Shown here one piece after another: positions 20,508 to 28,696 of a DNA stretch of 41,987 nucleotides (its first letter is position 1; every line of letters begins with the position of its first letter). The notes under the pieces were generated by a model. That model worked only from the letters and a program-made list of their open reading frames with translations, was not told where the DNA came from and searched no databases. This DNA is from a virus, in IMG/VR virus record IMGVR_UViG_3300032246_001717, positions 1 through 41,987 of that record; one strand, 5' to 3'. The position numbers and the translations under genes were made by a program.

Positions 20508-21050
20508 TCAGCCAAAAACCCACCCCCAACCCGTTTGCGCGTTGGGCCCCTCTGGAACCCATCGAGGGTTTGTGTTCCTGTAGCTGTAGTGCACGCTGCG
20601 ACCGGTGCCAGTTCCCGTCCGAACCCACCGACCAGTGACTAGGTCCAGCTCACCGTAGGGGTCGTGGACGTGCCAGCCGGTCTCGTCAAAACCGCGCACC
20701 ACGATGTAATGCCCTCCCCCCGACGGCGCTGATGGGGTCCCGTGATGCAGGATCCCAATCGCCGCGGGGAAGCCACGTAGGAGGGTAGCCTTCAGATCGG
20801 CAACCCCAAGCCGCTGACTGAATTTACCGGGGGCCCCAAGCTTGCCTAGGGCGCAGTTATGGGCCGCCTGGCTGGTTGTATCCCCGCAGGAATTGACCAC
20901 CTTGAGGTAGTCGGTATCATCCCGAATCAATGGCGTTTTGAGGTACGCCAGGCACATCGCGATGGAACTTGTCTGGCACTGACGCCAACCAAATTGGCCA
21001 TCACTGGGGTCTAGCTGGCTGAAATAGGGAACGTCTAGGAGGACCGACAT
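20508..21050 (-). CDS. C39-family-like cysteine peptidase, probable endolysin
   Basis: A 180-residue protein of the peptidase C39-like group. The N-terminus LDVPYFSQLD is typical. It has QCQTSSIAMCLAYL with Cys25 as nucleophile, then GGGHYIVVRGFDETGWHVHDPYG with His114 and Asp130. The C-terminal NPRWVPEGPNAQTGWGWVF resembles the (R)WxxEGPxxGWG end of phage C39-like cell-wall enzymes. No signal peptide, so a holin would be needed. The ATG overlaps dyad copy I (ending CTG-ATG). A proteolytic or other role cannot be excluded. Confidence 0.72.
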   Translation of the reverse strand: MSVLLDVPYFSQLDPSDGQFGWRQCQTSSIAMCLAYLKTPLIRDDTDYLKVVNSCGDTTSQAAHNCALGKLGAPGKFSQRLGVADLKATLLRGFPAAIGILHHGTPSAPSGGGHYIVVRGFDETGWHVHDPYGELDLVTGRWVRTGTGTGRSVHYSYRNTNPRWVPEGPNAQTGWGWVFG

Positions 21051-21067
21051 CAGAGTCTCTAGCCTGA
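21050..21067. repeat. Dispersed start-associated dyad, copy I
   Basis: Plus strand TCAGAGTCTCTAGCCTGA. On the minus strand it runs straight into the ATG of the peptidase gene. It is followed at 21062-21081 by TAGCCTGATGTTGATAGGCT-like symmetry, and by AGGCTAGAGGGTTCAGG before the TTG start of the plus-strand gene, a second partial copy. Confidence 0.8.
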
Positions 21068-21091
21068 TGTTGATAGGCTAGAGGGTTCAGG

Positions 21092-21946
21092 TTGGCCAGC
21101 TTCACCCCTACGAATGCGTTCCTGGCGGCGCTGGACAATGGGGCCGTTGACCTGGGCGGCGGGGTCTTCTATGGGCAGCTGATGACTGCTGCGTTCACGT
21201 TTGATCGCCGGGCCAACAGCACCATGGTCACGGTCACCGGCGAGATCACCCCGGTCAGTGGTTACTCCGCCGGTGGTCAAGCGGTGACCGTGGCCATCAG
21301 CCAGAACACAACCACCCACGTCTCAACCGTCACGTTTCAGCCGGTGACCTGGAGCGCCACCGTCTCCGGCGTGCGGGGGATGCTGCTATATGCCCGCCCC
21401 AGTGGGGTCGCAGCCAATCAACTGGTCGTTGGATATGCCGATTTCGGTGGTGCCCAGGCCAGTGTCGGCGGCACGTTCCGGGTTTCGGGCGCTGGGTTCA
21501 CGTGCTCCAAAACCGGCAGCGGTTCGATCACGGTCTCCGACTCCGCCGTGGACAAAATTTTGCGGCACACGATCGTTCCCGACACCGACACCATCTACGC
21601 GATGGTTCTCAACGGCAGCTATACCCCCAGCGTGGCTCATGCCTGGCGCTCCGATGTCGCTGGCTATGAGGTCAGCGGCACTGGCTATGTCGCGGGGGGC
21701 GTGCAGGTCGCTGTGACAGTGGCCAGGGATGACGCGACTGATTCCACGCTGACCCAGTTCGAGGGGGTCATCCTGCCGGCCTGCACAATCTCCGGTCGGT
21801 TCGTGGCCTACTACAAACGGCTGGGGGGCGCTGCCAGCGCAGACCCCCTGCTGATGGTGCAGGACTGGGGCGGCACCTACACCAGTACGGCGGCAGTGTT
21901 CCCGATTGGCAGCAACGCCTACAGCCGTGCCGCGGTGATCGGCTGA
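21092..21946 (+). CDS. Adhesin/fibre-like protein with two similar domains
   Basis: A 284-residue, Gly/Thr/Val-rich beta protein with a TTG start (no ATG fits). Two halves align by eye: each has an N-terminal FLAALDNGAVDLGG- or YAMVLNGSYTPSVAH-like helix and a V-[ST]-G-x-G/Y-[SV]-AGGxxVTVA segment (SGYSAGGQAVTVA; GTGYVAGGVQVAVTVA). Each ends with a VRGMLLYAR- or GRFVAYYKR-type strand and a final YADFGG or VQDWGG turn. The same pattern occurs in phage tail and head-fibre proteins of podo- and siphoviruses. It lies on the strand opposite to all other structural genes. Confidence 0.6.
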   Translation: MASFTPTNAFLAALDNGAVDLGGGVFYGQLMTAAFTFDRRANSTMVTVTGEITPVSGYSAGGQAVTVAISQNTTTHVSTVTFQPVTWSATVSGVRGMLLYARPSGVAANQLVVGYADFGGAQASVGGTFRVSGAGFTCSKTGSGSITVSDSAVDKILRHTIVPDTDTIYAMVLNGSYTPSVAHAWRSDVAGYEVSGTGYVAGGVQVAVTVARDDATDSTLTQFEGVILPACTISGRFVAYYKRLGGAASADPLLMVQDWGGTYTSTAAVFPIGSNAYSRAAVIG

Positions 21947-22293
21947 TGGCGTTCCCCTCCTCCGTCACCCCAATTGCTCGCCCCCATGGGATCGGGGCCC
22001 CCACCATCGAGGAGGCCCAGGCCCATCGATTCCGCACCGGCGCGGCACTCACCGGCCAAACGGTCAGCCTCACATTTGAGCCCCTGACTCAGTCCCAGGT
22101 CAGCGATTTAATGGGCCACTGGACCAGCGTGCGCCTGGAGGGGGTATTCAGCCTGCCCGCATCGACGGTCTGGATTGGGCGATCGGCGCCCTTGCCGGTG
22201 ACTTGGTGGCGCTATGCCAAGGTGCCGACGTTTCGCAGGTTGCCGGGCGGCTACTACGACGTTACCGGGATGGAATTGGCGGCGATGGGTTAA
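21946..22293 (+). CDS. Tail-type protein, paralogue of the domain at the start of the opposing gene
   Basis: A 115-residue protein starting MAFPSSVTP. It aligns with the first 125 residues of the 22290-23510 product: FPS..TP, a SLTFEPLTQSQVSDLMGHW / AMTFQGLTEAQANSIRSHC helix, F-S/P-L/F-P, WWRYAKVP / AWIYDAPP, and GGYYDVTGMEL / SEYYSVSCAF. It is probably a tail component with a shared fold. It is coupled to the preceding gene by one base, and its stop overlaps the opposing gene's stop by four bases. Confidence 0.6.
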   Translation: MAFPSSVTPIARPHGIGAPTIEEAQAHRFRTGAALTGQTVSLTFEPLTQSQVSDLMGHWTSVRLEGVFSLPASTVWIGRSAPLPVTWWRYAKVPTFRRLPGGYYDVTGMELAAMG

Positions 22294-23510
22294 GCCGTCG
22301 GCGCCACCGAGTAGTAGGGGTGGGAACTGACCAACGGCACAGTTGCCCCTCGTTGGCGCCAATAGACGTCGGCGAGGTATCCCTCGTAGCGTTCTCGGTC
22401 TGCGCTGGTAATGGCTCGATATTCGACCAGCCAGGCGGCGACCGAAACCGGAGCATAAAACCCAAACGATTGACTGCTTTGGAAGCTGCCAAGAAACGCT
22501 TCGTAACTGGTGATTGCAGATGGAGATCCGCCTGGGAGGGTATAAGTGGCGGTGACTCCATCGCGAGCAAGGGTGACAGTGGAGCCATTTTGCACAACAC
22601 TCCAGATATGATAATCGCCGCCATTGTCACAGCTAAGTGAGCTTCCGTTTATGTCGTTTGCATAAGTTGTAAACCCTTGAGTGCTGCCAGATTGACTATA
22701 GAACGCACGAATAGCATTGGTTCCTTGGCCAAAGGGCCCAATACCAGCGGCCATGTTTTGCTTTGTGCCGTTGTAACGAATCACAAGGAACATGGAGCAA
22801 TTACTAACCCCAGAAATTCCAGCTGTTGAGCAGGTCATCAGGTCGTTTGACCCGTCAAACGTGAGCGCCGGCAACCCATTGATCGCCGTGCTGTTCAATG
22901 TTGGCTGCTGGTTAGAGGTTGCCTGAACAAGGTTCCGACCTTGAACCAGGCCAGTCCAGGTTGAAACGCTCGTGGGCTTTTCAAACCAAAGGTTCAACGC
23001 AGATGGCACCCATGGCGGGGAATTGACTCCCGGTGTTGTCGTAATGTTCAACGCCGCCACCGCCGAAGGGGTCGGCTGCAGCGCCAGCGCCGGAGTTGTG
23101 GTGATGTTGAGCCGCGCAGTCGCCGAAGGTGGCACCGCACGCCGCAGGCGGATGGCCCTGAACGCGCAAGAGACGGAATAGTATTCGCTGCCAGCAACGG
23201 CCCTGATGTCGTCCACCTGGGGCGGGGCGTCATAGATCCACGCAAACCCGACGGGGGTGTCACCGGCCGGCACGGTGGTCGTAGGAAATGGGAACGAAGC
23301 CCCAGCCTGGGCCGCGCAATGGCTGCGGATGCTGTTGGCCTGGGCCTCGGTCAAGCCCTGGAATGTCATCGCCAGGGTGCCCCCCACCGCGACCAGATCG
23401 GCGAGCGTGGTGAGCGTGCCGCCCGCCAGGGTGCTGATCACCTCCGGGGTAGCGGCTCCGGGGGTTAGCTCAGAAGTGGAGGGGGTAAGGGCTGGGAAGG
23501 TGGTCATCAA
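22290..23510 (-). CDS. Receptor-binding-like protein with a ConA/LamG-type lectin domain
   Basis: A 406-residue protein. The N-terminal domain (about 1-125) resembles the 115-residue plus-strand protein. A short linker follows with a duplicated LNITTTPALAL / LNITTTPGVN. Residues about 180-395 look like a concanavalin A-like lectin domain: WFEKPTSVSTWTGLVQG, GLPALTFDGSNDLMT, MFLVIRYNG, YHIWSVVQNGSTVTLARDG, and the typical C-terminal AAWLVEYRAITSADRERYEGYLADVYW. Such ends bind cell-surface sugars. It follows the tail-tip gene by a 4-bp overlap, as expected of a tail-tip adhesin. Confidence 0.7.
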   Translation of the reverse strand: MMTTFPALTPSTSELTPGAATPEVISTLAGGTLTTLADLVAVGGTLAMTFQGLTEAQANSIRSHCAAQAGASFPFPTTTVPAGDTPVGFAWIYDAPPQVDDIRAVAGSEYYSVSCAFRAIRLRRAVPPSATARLNITTTPALALQPTPSAVAALNITTTPGVNSPPWVPSALNLWFEKPTSVSTWTGLVQGRNLVQATSNQQPTLNSTAINGLPALTFDGSNDLMTCSTAGISGVSNCSMFLVIRYNGTKQNMAAGIGPFGQGTNAIRAFYSQSGSTQGFTTYANDINGSSLSCDNGGDYHIWSVVQNGSTVTLARDGVTATYTLPGGSPSAITSYEAFLGSFQSSQSFGFYAPVSVAAWLVEYRAITSADRERYEGYLADVYWRQRGATVPLVSSHPYYSVAPTA

Positions 23511-25732
23511 TACAACCCGTCTCCAATGCCGTCTACACGCTTGATGGGATTCCCTGGATTATCAGGATCACGATATAAAAGGGCAGCGCCTACAAAATGA
23601 TAACGCACAAAATTAACACCTATGCTACTTGTTAAATATGAAGATTCAGTGTTTCCACTTTCGCTAATAGTCACTATGCCTACCGCTACTGATAAACCAC
23701 TGCCATATCCTGTTGTTCCCTTGATATAGCAATAACCTTGACCGACGCCAAAAGTTATAACATTTTCATCATAAACTAAAATATCACCTTCTGGGTCTTC
23801 CCAGCTCATAACCACATACCACTGCGATCGAGTCGCAGGGGGTGGCGGAGTTCTTTGTGGCGGCTTTCCATCTGCCGGATCCCCAGTCGGACTTTGCGGC
23901 CAATTCGGTGGGCCATAGGGATCGTTGGGCTGCGATGGTGGCTGCGATGGTGGTTGGCTTGGCCCGCCCCCTCCTCCGCCGCCACCGCCACCACCGCCGC
24001 CCCCTCCTCCGCCGCCGCCACTGCTGCCGCCGCCACTGACAGATGGAGGCTGTCCCTCTGGCACCGGCGCGTATTCGTTATTACTAGGAAACCGCCCATT
24101 CTTGTTATAAAAATAGACCTCCTCTCTGGTCCGGCTGATGGCATCCTCGGCCGGGATCGACGTGTCCGTAGCCCGGCTGGGATCCTCATCGCAGGAAGGG
24201 CCACTGTCACCCGTGACAAACTGATCCCCCAGGGCCGTCGCATTGGCCACGTCCAGGGCCACCAGCGAGCGTCCCAGGGAATCCACCGGGCAATGCTCTA
24301 GGTCCAGGATCAGCCTGCCCTCCCGCCCGGCGCTGATCGATGTCAGCCAGTACCACTCAATCACCGGATCGGAAACGCCGGTGTCAATGTCCTCGCGGTC
24401 CAGTTGCAAGGCGATCAGGTCGCCCTCTCCGAGGCGATTGTCATAGGCGCCGGGCACCACCGTCACGCGGGCAGTGTGCGTGCAGTACCTCCGTTTGGCC
24501 TGCTCAAACATGCCAGCCCTGATGGCGTGAATCTCAGAGGTGCAGAACTGGGTCAGGTCAAACGTTTCGATCGGCGCATACCCCGGCGTGTCGGAATAGC
24601 TGGCTTCAGATGTGCGCGTGATGCCGGACAGGCCATCATCACCCTGTTGGCGCCAGGCCATCATGGCGCGGAATGGGCGGCGGCTTTCGGCATCGCGGTA
24701 GGTGAGCGAATAGCTGCCAGGTTCGATCGCGTTGCTGTCGAACACCCAGGAGGGCTTCAGTGGGCTGGTATCGATCGCCCCGGTTGAGGTGGTCGGCAGC
24801 AGAGGGCGCAACCCATAACGGCCGCCGATTTTCGTTTCCCGCACCAGAAGGAACCGGCCGATGCTGTTGACCCAGTCGCTGATACTGGTCGGCTCCGAAA
24901 GCACCCCGTTCCAGAAGAGCCCGTTGACGTTCATGAACCGGGCCGCGGTGAGCAACGAATCGCGATCAATCTGCTGCGCTGGGGTCCGGCCATTGCGGGT
25001 CAGCAGCCAGAGGTAAAGGTCGGCGAGGTTGTTGGAACTGCCGTAGGTGTTGTCAAGGAGGCGGGTGGTTTGGGCGCCATTGCGGACAAAGAGGTGGATT
25101 TGGCGTTTCCAGAAACCTTGATCGGGCAAGCTTTGTCCATCAGGGGAAAACCCGTTGAAGTAGCTGGCCGTGAACGAGAACGTGGTGCAGCCTTCATAGG
25201 TGCCGGTGGTGCCGCAAAACGTCGGCGCGACAACTGCATTGGCCTGCAACTGCCCTTGAATATAAATAGCTGTCAAAGTGTTGCCGGGGCTCCATGTTCC
25301 GGCCCGCTTACTATAGCTCTGGCTGAATTGACCGACACGACAGCGGCCATGGAAAACGTCCCTGACCTGAACGCCACCGCAGCGGCCATCGCTGACAACG
25401 AGGTGGTAGGCGACGGCCACAGCATTGGCGGCAGGATGACCCAATAGCAAAGGGGTCGAAAATTTGCACTCGGTCGCCTTGGGGCTGACCAGAACACCAC
25501 CGATCCCATCAGCGCGCCGGGCCCAGACGATCGGCACGCGCTCAAACGGAAGCATCGCCGTCTGGTTGGAATTCCACGGCGACTGGACATCGAGGCCATT
25601 GGTGACGTGTGCCGCCATGGCGCCACCCAGCGCGACGGGGGCCACCGGCCGACCGAGGCCAATGCTGATTGACGAGGAGGACTTGCCGTTGCTGGTTCCG
25701 CTAGGCGAGGAAGAAAAAGAGAGCGCGAGCAT
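23507..25732 (-). CDS. Tail tip / host-specificity protein
   Basis: A 741-residue protein at the position of lambda J. The first 560 residues are a beta-rich tip fold. Segments such as VPIVWARRADGIGGVL, RVTVVPGAYDNRLGEGDLIALQLD and DPVIEWYWLTSISAGREGRLILDL are typical of tail-hub proteins of this kind. A linker of about 19 successive Gly (near residues 570-590) is followed by PSQPPSQPPSQP and a Pro-rich stretch. The final domain of about 110 residues (SQWYVVMSWEDPEGDILVY...) is likely exposed. The DNA of the last domain is more AT-rich than the rest, which suggests exchange. Confidence 0.75.
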   Translation of the reverse strand: MLALSFSSSPSGTSNGKSSSSISIGLGRPVAPVALGGAMAAHVTNGLDVQSPWNSNQTAMLPFERVPIVWARRADGIGGVLVSPKATECKFSTPLLLGHPAANAVAVAYHLVVSDGRCGGVQVRDVFHGRCRVGQFSQSYSKRAGTWSPGNTLTAIYIQGQLQANAVVAPTFCGTTGTYEGCTTFSFTASYFNGFSPDGQSLPDQGFWKRQIHLFVRNGAQTTRLLDNTYGSSNNLADLYLWLLTRNGRTPAQQIDRDSLLTAARFMNVNGLFWNGVLSEPTSISDWVNSIGRFLLVRETKIGGRYGLRPLLPTTSTGAIDTSPLKPSWVFDSNAIEPGSYSLTYRDAESRRPFRAMMAWRQQGDDGLSGITRTSEASYSDTPGYAPIETFDLTQFCTSEIHAIRAGMFEQAKRRYCTHTARVTVVPGAYDNRLGEGDLIALQLDREDIDTGVSDPVIEWYWLTSISAGREGRLILDLEHCPVDSLGRSLVALDVANATALGDQFVTGDSGPSCDEDPSRATDTSIPAEDAISRTREEVYFYNKNGRFPSNNEYAPVPEGQPPSVSGGGSSGGGGGGGGGGGGGGGGGGGPSQPPSQPPSQPNDPYGPPNWPQSPTGDPADGKPPQRTPPPPATRSQWYVVMSWEDPEGDILVYDENVITFGVGQGYCYIKGTTGYGSGLSVAVGIVTISESGNTESSYLTSSIGVNFVRYHFVGAALLYRDPDNPGNPIKRVDGIGDGLY

Positions 25733-26205
25733 CAGAATTCCAACCTACAAGGCGTGCCAATCAGCTCAGTAGTCGCCATTCGTGGCGGAATCGTCGCAAC
25801 CACCGGCGGCGGTGAACACTCCGCCGAGATCGACAGCGATGACAGATCACCCGACCCCCCGCGCACGGCGCCAAGGAACGATCCGTAGAGCCTCAGGGCT
25901 GCGGTCGTCACCCGGTAGTGGCGGACATCGACCAGCCATTGCTCTTGAAGGGCCTGGAGCACCACATTTCGCACCGTGGGGGTATTGGGAAATTGGATCG
26001 TGACCTGGCCCGTTACGAGGCCCTCCACAATGTTGGGGCACTCGAACTCCTGATAGTTCCAGCCCTGGGCGCCGTCGCCATCGCTGGCATCCCACACCGC
26101 CCACGGCTGATCAGCCGACAGCCGCTGCCAGCGCAGGCGGGAATTTCCACCGCTGTCGATCCATTTCAGGGTCTGGGTCCAGTAGTAGGGGCCGGTGGCA
26201 GTCAT
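25732..26205 (-). CDS. Minor tail protein
   Basis: A 157-residue protein between the tape measure and tail tip genes, the place of lambda M/L. It is rich in beta segments (YYWTQTLKWIDSGGNSRLRWQRL; VTIQFPNTPTVRNVVLQALQEQWLVDVRHYRV; LRLYGSFLGAVRGGSGDLSSLSISAECSPP). No detected motif; role from position. It overlaps both neighbours by 1-4 bases. Confidence 0.6.
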   Translation of the reverse strand: MTATGPYYWTQTLKWIDSGGNSRLRWQRLSADQPWAVWDASDGDGAQGWNYQEFECPNIVEGLVTGQVTIQFPNTPTVRNVVLQALQEQWLVDVRHYRVTTAALRLYGSFLGAVRGGSGDLSSLSISAECSPPPVVATIPPRMATTELIGTPCRLEF

Positions 26206-27866
26206 CGAACCAACCCCAGGGCGCGGCGCCCGTCGTAGCTGGTTAGGCCGCGCCAGATCTGATCGGTGGCGTCGGCAACCATGGCATGGGCATCCTCCAG
26301 GCTAAGCCACTGAGAGCCGTCTGGCTGCTGCATGACGGGCCCGGTCTGGACGTTGACGACCGGGGCGACCTGGCCACCGACGCTCCTGGCGTTATTCAGG
26401 CCCAGGCCAGCGTCGCCCATGTGGGCGCCCACGAACTGCGGGACCTTGGATTGAGGGACGATGTATTCAGGGCCAGCCTCGCCAGCGAGCAGATAGGTGG
26501 GGCGATCGACCATCCCACCCTCGGCAAACTGGGGGACGTTGACGTACTGAATCAATCCCACCTGCGGCAGGTGAGTCACATTGGCGACTGCGTTGTAGGC
26601 ATTCAACAACCGATTCGCCTGCTCGATCAGAGCGTTAATCCCCTGACCCGCCAGACGGATGGCACCATTGATCGCGCCGCGCACGCTGTTCACGATGGCA
26701 TCCCAGGTATCGGCAATGGGTTTCACCATGCCCGCCAGATATGCTTTCATCCCATCTACCATATTGTTCCATGCCATCCCGATGATGGCAATGAACCCGG
26801 TTTTGGGATCCGCAATCGTGGCCCAGATCTCCTGGAAGGTCTTTCCGATGCTGTCGCGAAAGATGAAGATCGCAGCACTGGCGGCGATTAGAGCGGCACC
26901 AATTAGGACTGGGGCGGTGACAACACCAGCCACAAAGGTGGCCACGCTGGCAGCTGCGGTCAGGAACCCAGTGGCCCAACTGGCCAACGTGGCGCCAATC
27001 GTGAGGGTACCAAGGCTACCCAGGATGGCGGCGACTGCTGTCAGTGCTGGCGCCAAGGCGGTAACGGCAATTCCAAATGCAACCGTCAAACCCACGACCG
27101 CTTGCAGCCAGCCCGGCAACTTGGTCATGGCGTCAGTAGCAGCCAAGACTGCAGACGCCATTGCATCAAGTGCAGGGATTAAGGCGATCATCAGGCTTGT
27201 TGCCATGCCTCCAATTTTGCCTTGAATCATGGCTAGTTTATCGTTATACTCATCAGCTTTTTGGGCAAAGGCGGTTGTCATTTTACCGCCCATTTTTTCA
27301 ATCGCATCGCCGCCCATATTGAGCATGGGGATCATATTCTGGCCAGACTTGCCAAACAACTCCATGGATAAAGCCGTTTTCCCTATGCCGTTGGGCATGG
27401 CCTTAAATTTATTTGCAACCTCCAGCATTACAGCATCAGCGGTTTTTAATTTGCCGCTTGCATCCTTAGCGGATAATCCAAGACTTGCTAACCCTTTATC
27501 TGCCTTGCCTTCGTAAATAGTTCTCGAAAATTTAGCTAAGCTTTTAGCCACTGAATCAATATCAGTTCCGCTCATTCCTGCCGCTTTTTTAAACCTTGAC
27601 AGCGCCTCAACTGATACGCCTGTACTCTGGCTCAGATCGTTCATTGCGTGGGCAGCCTCTAGCGACTTCATCGCCAGCGCCGTGATCCCCCCAATCGTCA
27701 CCGCAGGGGCCAATGCACCCAGCGCACCACCAAGGGGGCCGGCAGATTTCAGCAAACCAGCCGCCGCCGTGCCGGCTTGATTGATGGTGCCGGTCAGCTT
27801 GGAAACACCCTCCGACCCCGTTACTTGCGCAGCTATCCTGAGAATCGCATCCAAATTCACCGCCAT
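26202..27866 (-). CDS. Tape measure protein
   Basis: A 554-residue protein that sets tail length and is ejected at infection. It has an N-terminal helical part with the family marks SAGPLGGALGALAPAV, SQSTGVSVEALSRFKKAAG and TALSMELFGKSGQNMIPML. A hydrophobic region of several membrane-type spans follows (about residues 215-350). The C-terminus has FAEGGMVDRPTYLLAGEAGPE, a common tape-measure end. It is short: at roughly 0.15 nm per residue (established rule) the tail would be near 80 nm. It follows the tail chaperone genes as in lambda. Confidence 0.9.
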   Translation of the reverse strand: MAVNLDAILRIAAQVTGSEGVSKLTGTINQAGTAAAGLLKSAGPLGGALGALAPAVTIGGITALAMKSLEAAHAMNDLSQSTGVSVEALSRFKKAAGMSGTDIDSVAKSLAKFSRTIYEGKADKGLASLGLSAKDASGKLKTADAVMLEVANKFKAMPNGIGKTALSMELFGKSGQNMIPMLNMGGDAIEKMGGKMTTAFAQKADEYNDKLAMIQGKIGGMATSLMIALIPALDAMASAVLAATDAMTKLPGWLQAVVGLTVAFGIAVTALAPALTAVAAILGSLGTLTIGATLASWATGFLTAAASVATFVAGVVTAPVLIGAALIAASAAIFIFRDSIGKTFQEIWATIADPKTGFIAIIGMAWNNMVDGMKAYLAGMVKPIADTWDAIVNSVRGAINGAIRLAGQGINALIEQANRLLNAYNAVANVTHLPQVGLIQYVNVPQFAEGGMVDRPTYLLAGEAGPEYIVPQSKVPQFVGAHMGDAGLGLNNARSVGGQVAPVVNVQTGPVMQQPDGSQWLSLEDAHAMVADATDQIWRGLTSYDGRRALGLVR

Positions 27867-28211
27867 CTACCCAGCCTCCAAGACGCGCATCAGTCGCAGG
27901 AATTCCAGCTCGATCACCCGTAGGTCATCTATCACCTCAGCCAAACGCTTACGGCCGAAGTGGAGGCCTCCCAGCGCCACGACAGCGGCATAATCAAGGC
28001 CACTGCGCCGGCCCTCAGGATCCAGGCGCCATTGCGTGAACACCCGCGCCCACAGCTCGAACGCCGGTAGGTTCTCAGTCCAGATCCAGCAGACGGGCTC
28101 AACCTCCTTTGGCCGCTCCTGGGGGATGTACTCGAACCCCAGGGCGCGTGCCTCGGCAATCAGCCGGGCATCCTCCTGGGCCTGAGTTTCGAGCGGGCCG
28201 CTGGTGGTCAT
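27867..28211 (-). CDS. Tail assembly chaperone, T-like part (DUF1799-type)
   Basis: A 114-residue frame resembling DUF1799: WIWTENLPAFELWARVFTQWRLDPEGRRSGLDYAAV. Members lie between gpG and the tape measure and are the T part of G-T. The ATG overlaps the upstream stop (AAATGA). The frame is also open upstream of the ATG, back to an A AAA AAG slippery site in the G gene. It may therefore be made mainly as a frameshift extension of G. Confidence 0.82.
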   Translation of the reverse strand: MTTSGPLETQAQEDARLIAEARALGFEYIPQERPKEVEPVCWIWTENLPAFELWARVFTQWRLDPEGRRSGLDYAAVVALGGLHFGRKRLAEVIDDLRVIELEFLRLMRVLEAG

Positions 28212-28654
28212 TTGCCGATGCCATTCCCTCGCGATTTCGTGGAGGTTGGCTTTTTTCCGCCGCCCTCAAATGCCAGCTTCATCCATGCCGTTGCAATGGC
28301 GGTGGCCATCCCAGGGAACTGAATCACCCGGCGCTTCGAGTCCTCATCAAACTCCATGGGGTCATCACCTGCGAGCAGGTCATCACCCCAGCCACCGAGG
28401 ACGCGATCAGCGATATGGACATCGTCCAGCGCCGTCACACCTTTGGCAGCATCAGGCAGCGTGCGGCCATCCTCAATGGCCTTGAGGACTGCTGTTCGGT
28501 GCCTGATGGCTTCAACCAGCTCATTAATTTCGGTCTGCTCCAGGCGGTTGAAGTGCGCCGTAAACGTCACCTCCTCGCGGGCGCCCTCGTGATCAATGAT
28601 GCTGAGCTCCACCTGACCTGGAAACGTGTCGCCTGCGCTGAGAAGATCAAACAT
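28208..28654 (-). CDS. Tail assembly chaperone, G-like part
   Basis: A 148-residue protein in lambda G position, between the tube protein and the tape measure. It starts MFDLLSAGDTFPGQVEL, continues with EVTFTAHFNRLEQTEINELVEAIRHR and has DRVLGGWGDDLLAGDDPMEFDEDSKRRVI. These are typical of DUF1789/GpG-like chaperones that coat the tape measure. In the 0 frame it ends ...GGGKKPTSTKSRGNGIGK. The codons GGA AAA AAG near the end are a -1 slippery site. Confidence 0.78.
   Translation of the reverse strand: MFDLLSAGDTFPGQVELSIIDHEGAREEVTFTAHFNRLEQTEINELVEAIRHRTAVLKAIEDGRTLPDAAKGVTALDDVHIADRVLGGWGDDLLAGDDPMEFDEDSKRRVIQFPGMATAIATAWMKLAFEGGGKKPTSTKSRGNGIGK
28250..28256 (-). promoter_or_regulatory. 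-1 ribosomal frameshift site A AAA AAG
   Basis: On the minus strand the 0-frame codons GGA AAA AAG hold the classic heptamer A-AAA-AAG (as in E. coli dnaX). A -1 shift gives AAA AAA GCC AAC..., which reads ANLHEIAREWHRQ and then the ATG of the T-like frame with no stop. The product would be a G-T fusion of about 262 residues. Confidence 0.88.
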
Positions 28655-28673
28655 TGAGAATCAGGGGTGAGGG

Positions 28674-28691
28674 TTGGAGTTGAGAGTCTGA
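28674..28691 (-). repeat. Dispersed start-associated dyad, copy J (diverged)
   Basis: Minus strand TCAGACTCTCAACTCCAA, 19 bases before the ATG of the G-like gene (28654), in the gap after the tube gene. It shares its 3' half with copy B. Confidence 0.6.
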
Positions 28692-28696
28692 GGGAG

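Noticed and set aside
20384-20638. Plus-strand ORF of 84 codons
   Set aside because: Its last half overlaps the conserved C-terminus of the C39 peptidase on the other strand, and its start overlaps a minus-strand start. A real protein is possible but not supported.
23842-24301. Plus-strand ORFs opposite the poly-glycine region
   Set aside because: Pro/Ala/His repeats arise from the complement of the Gly codons; no independent evidence.
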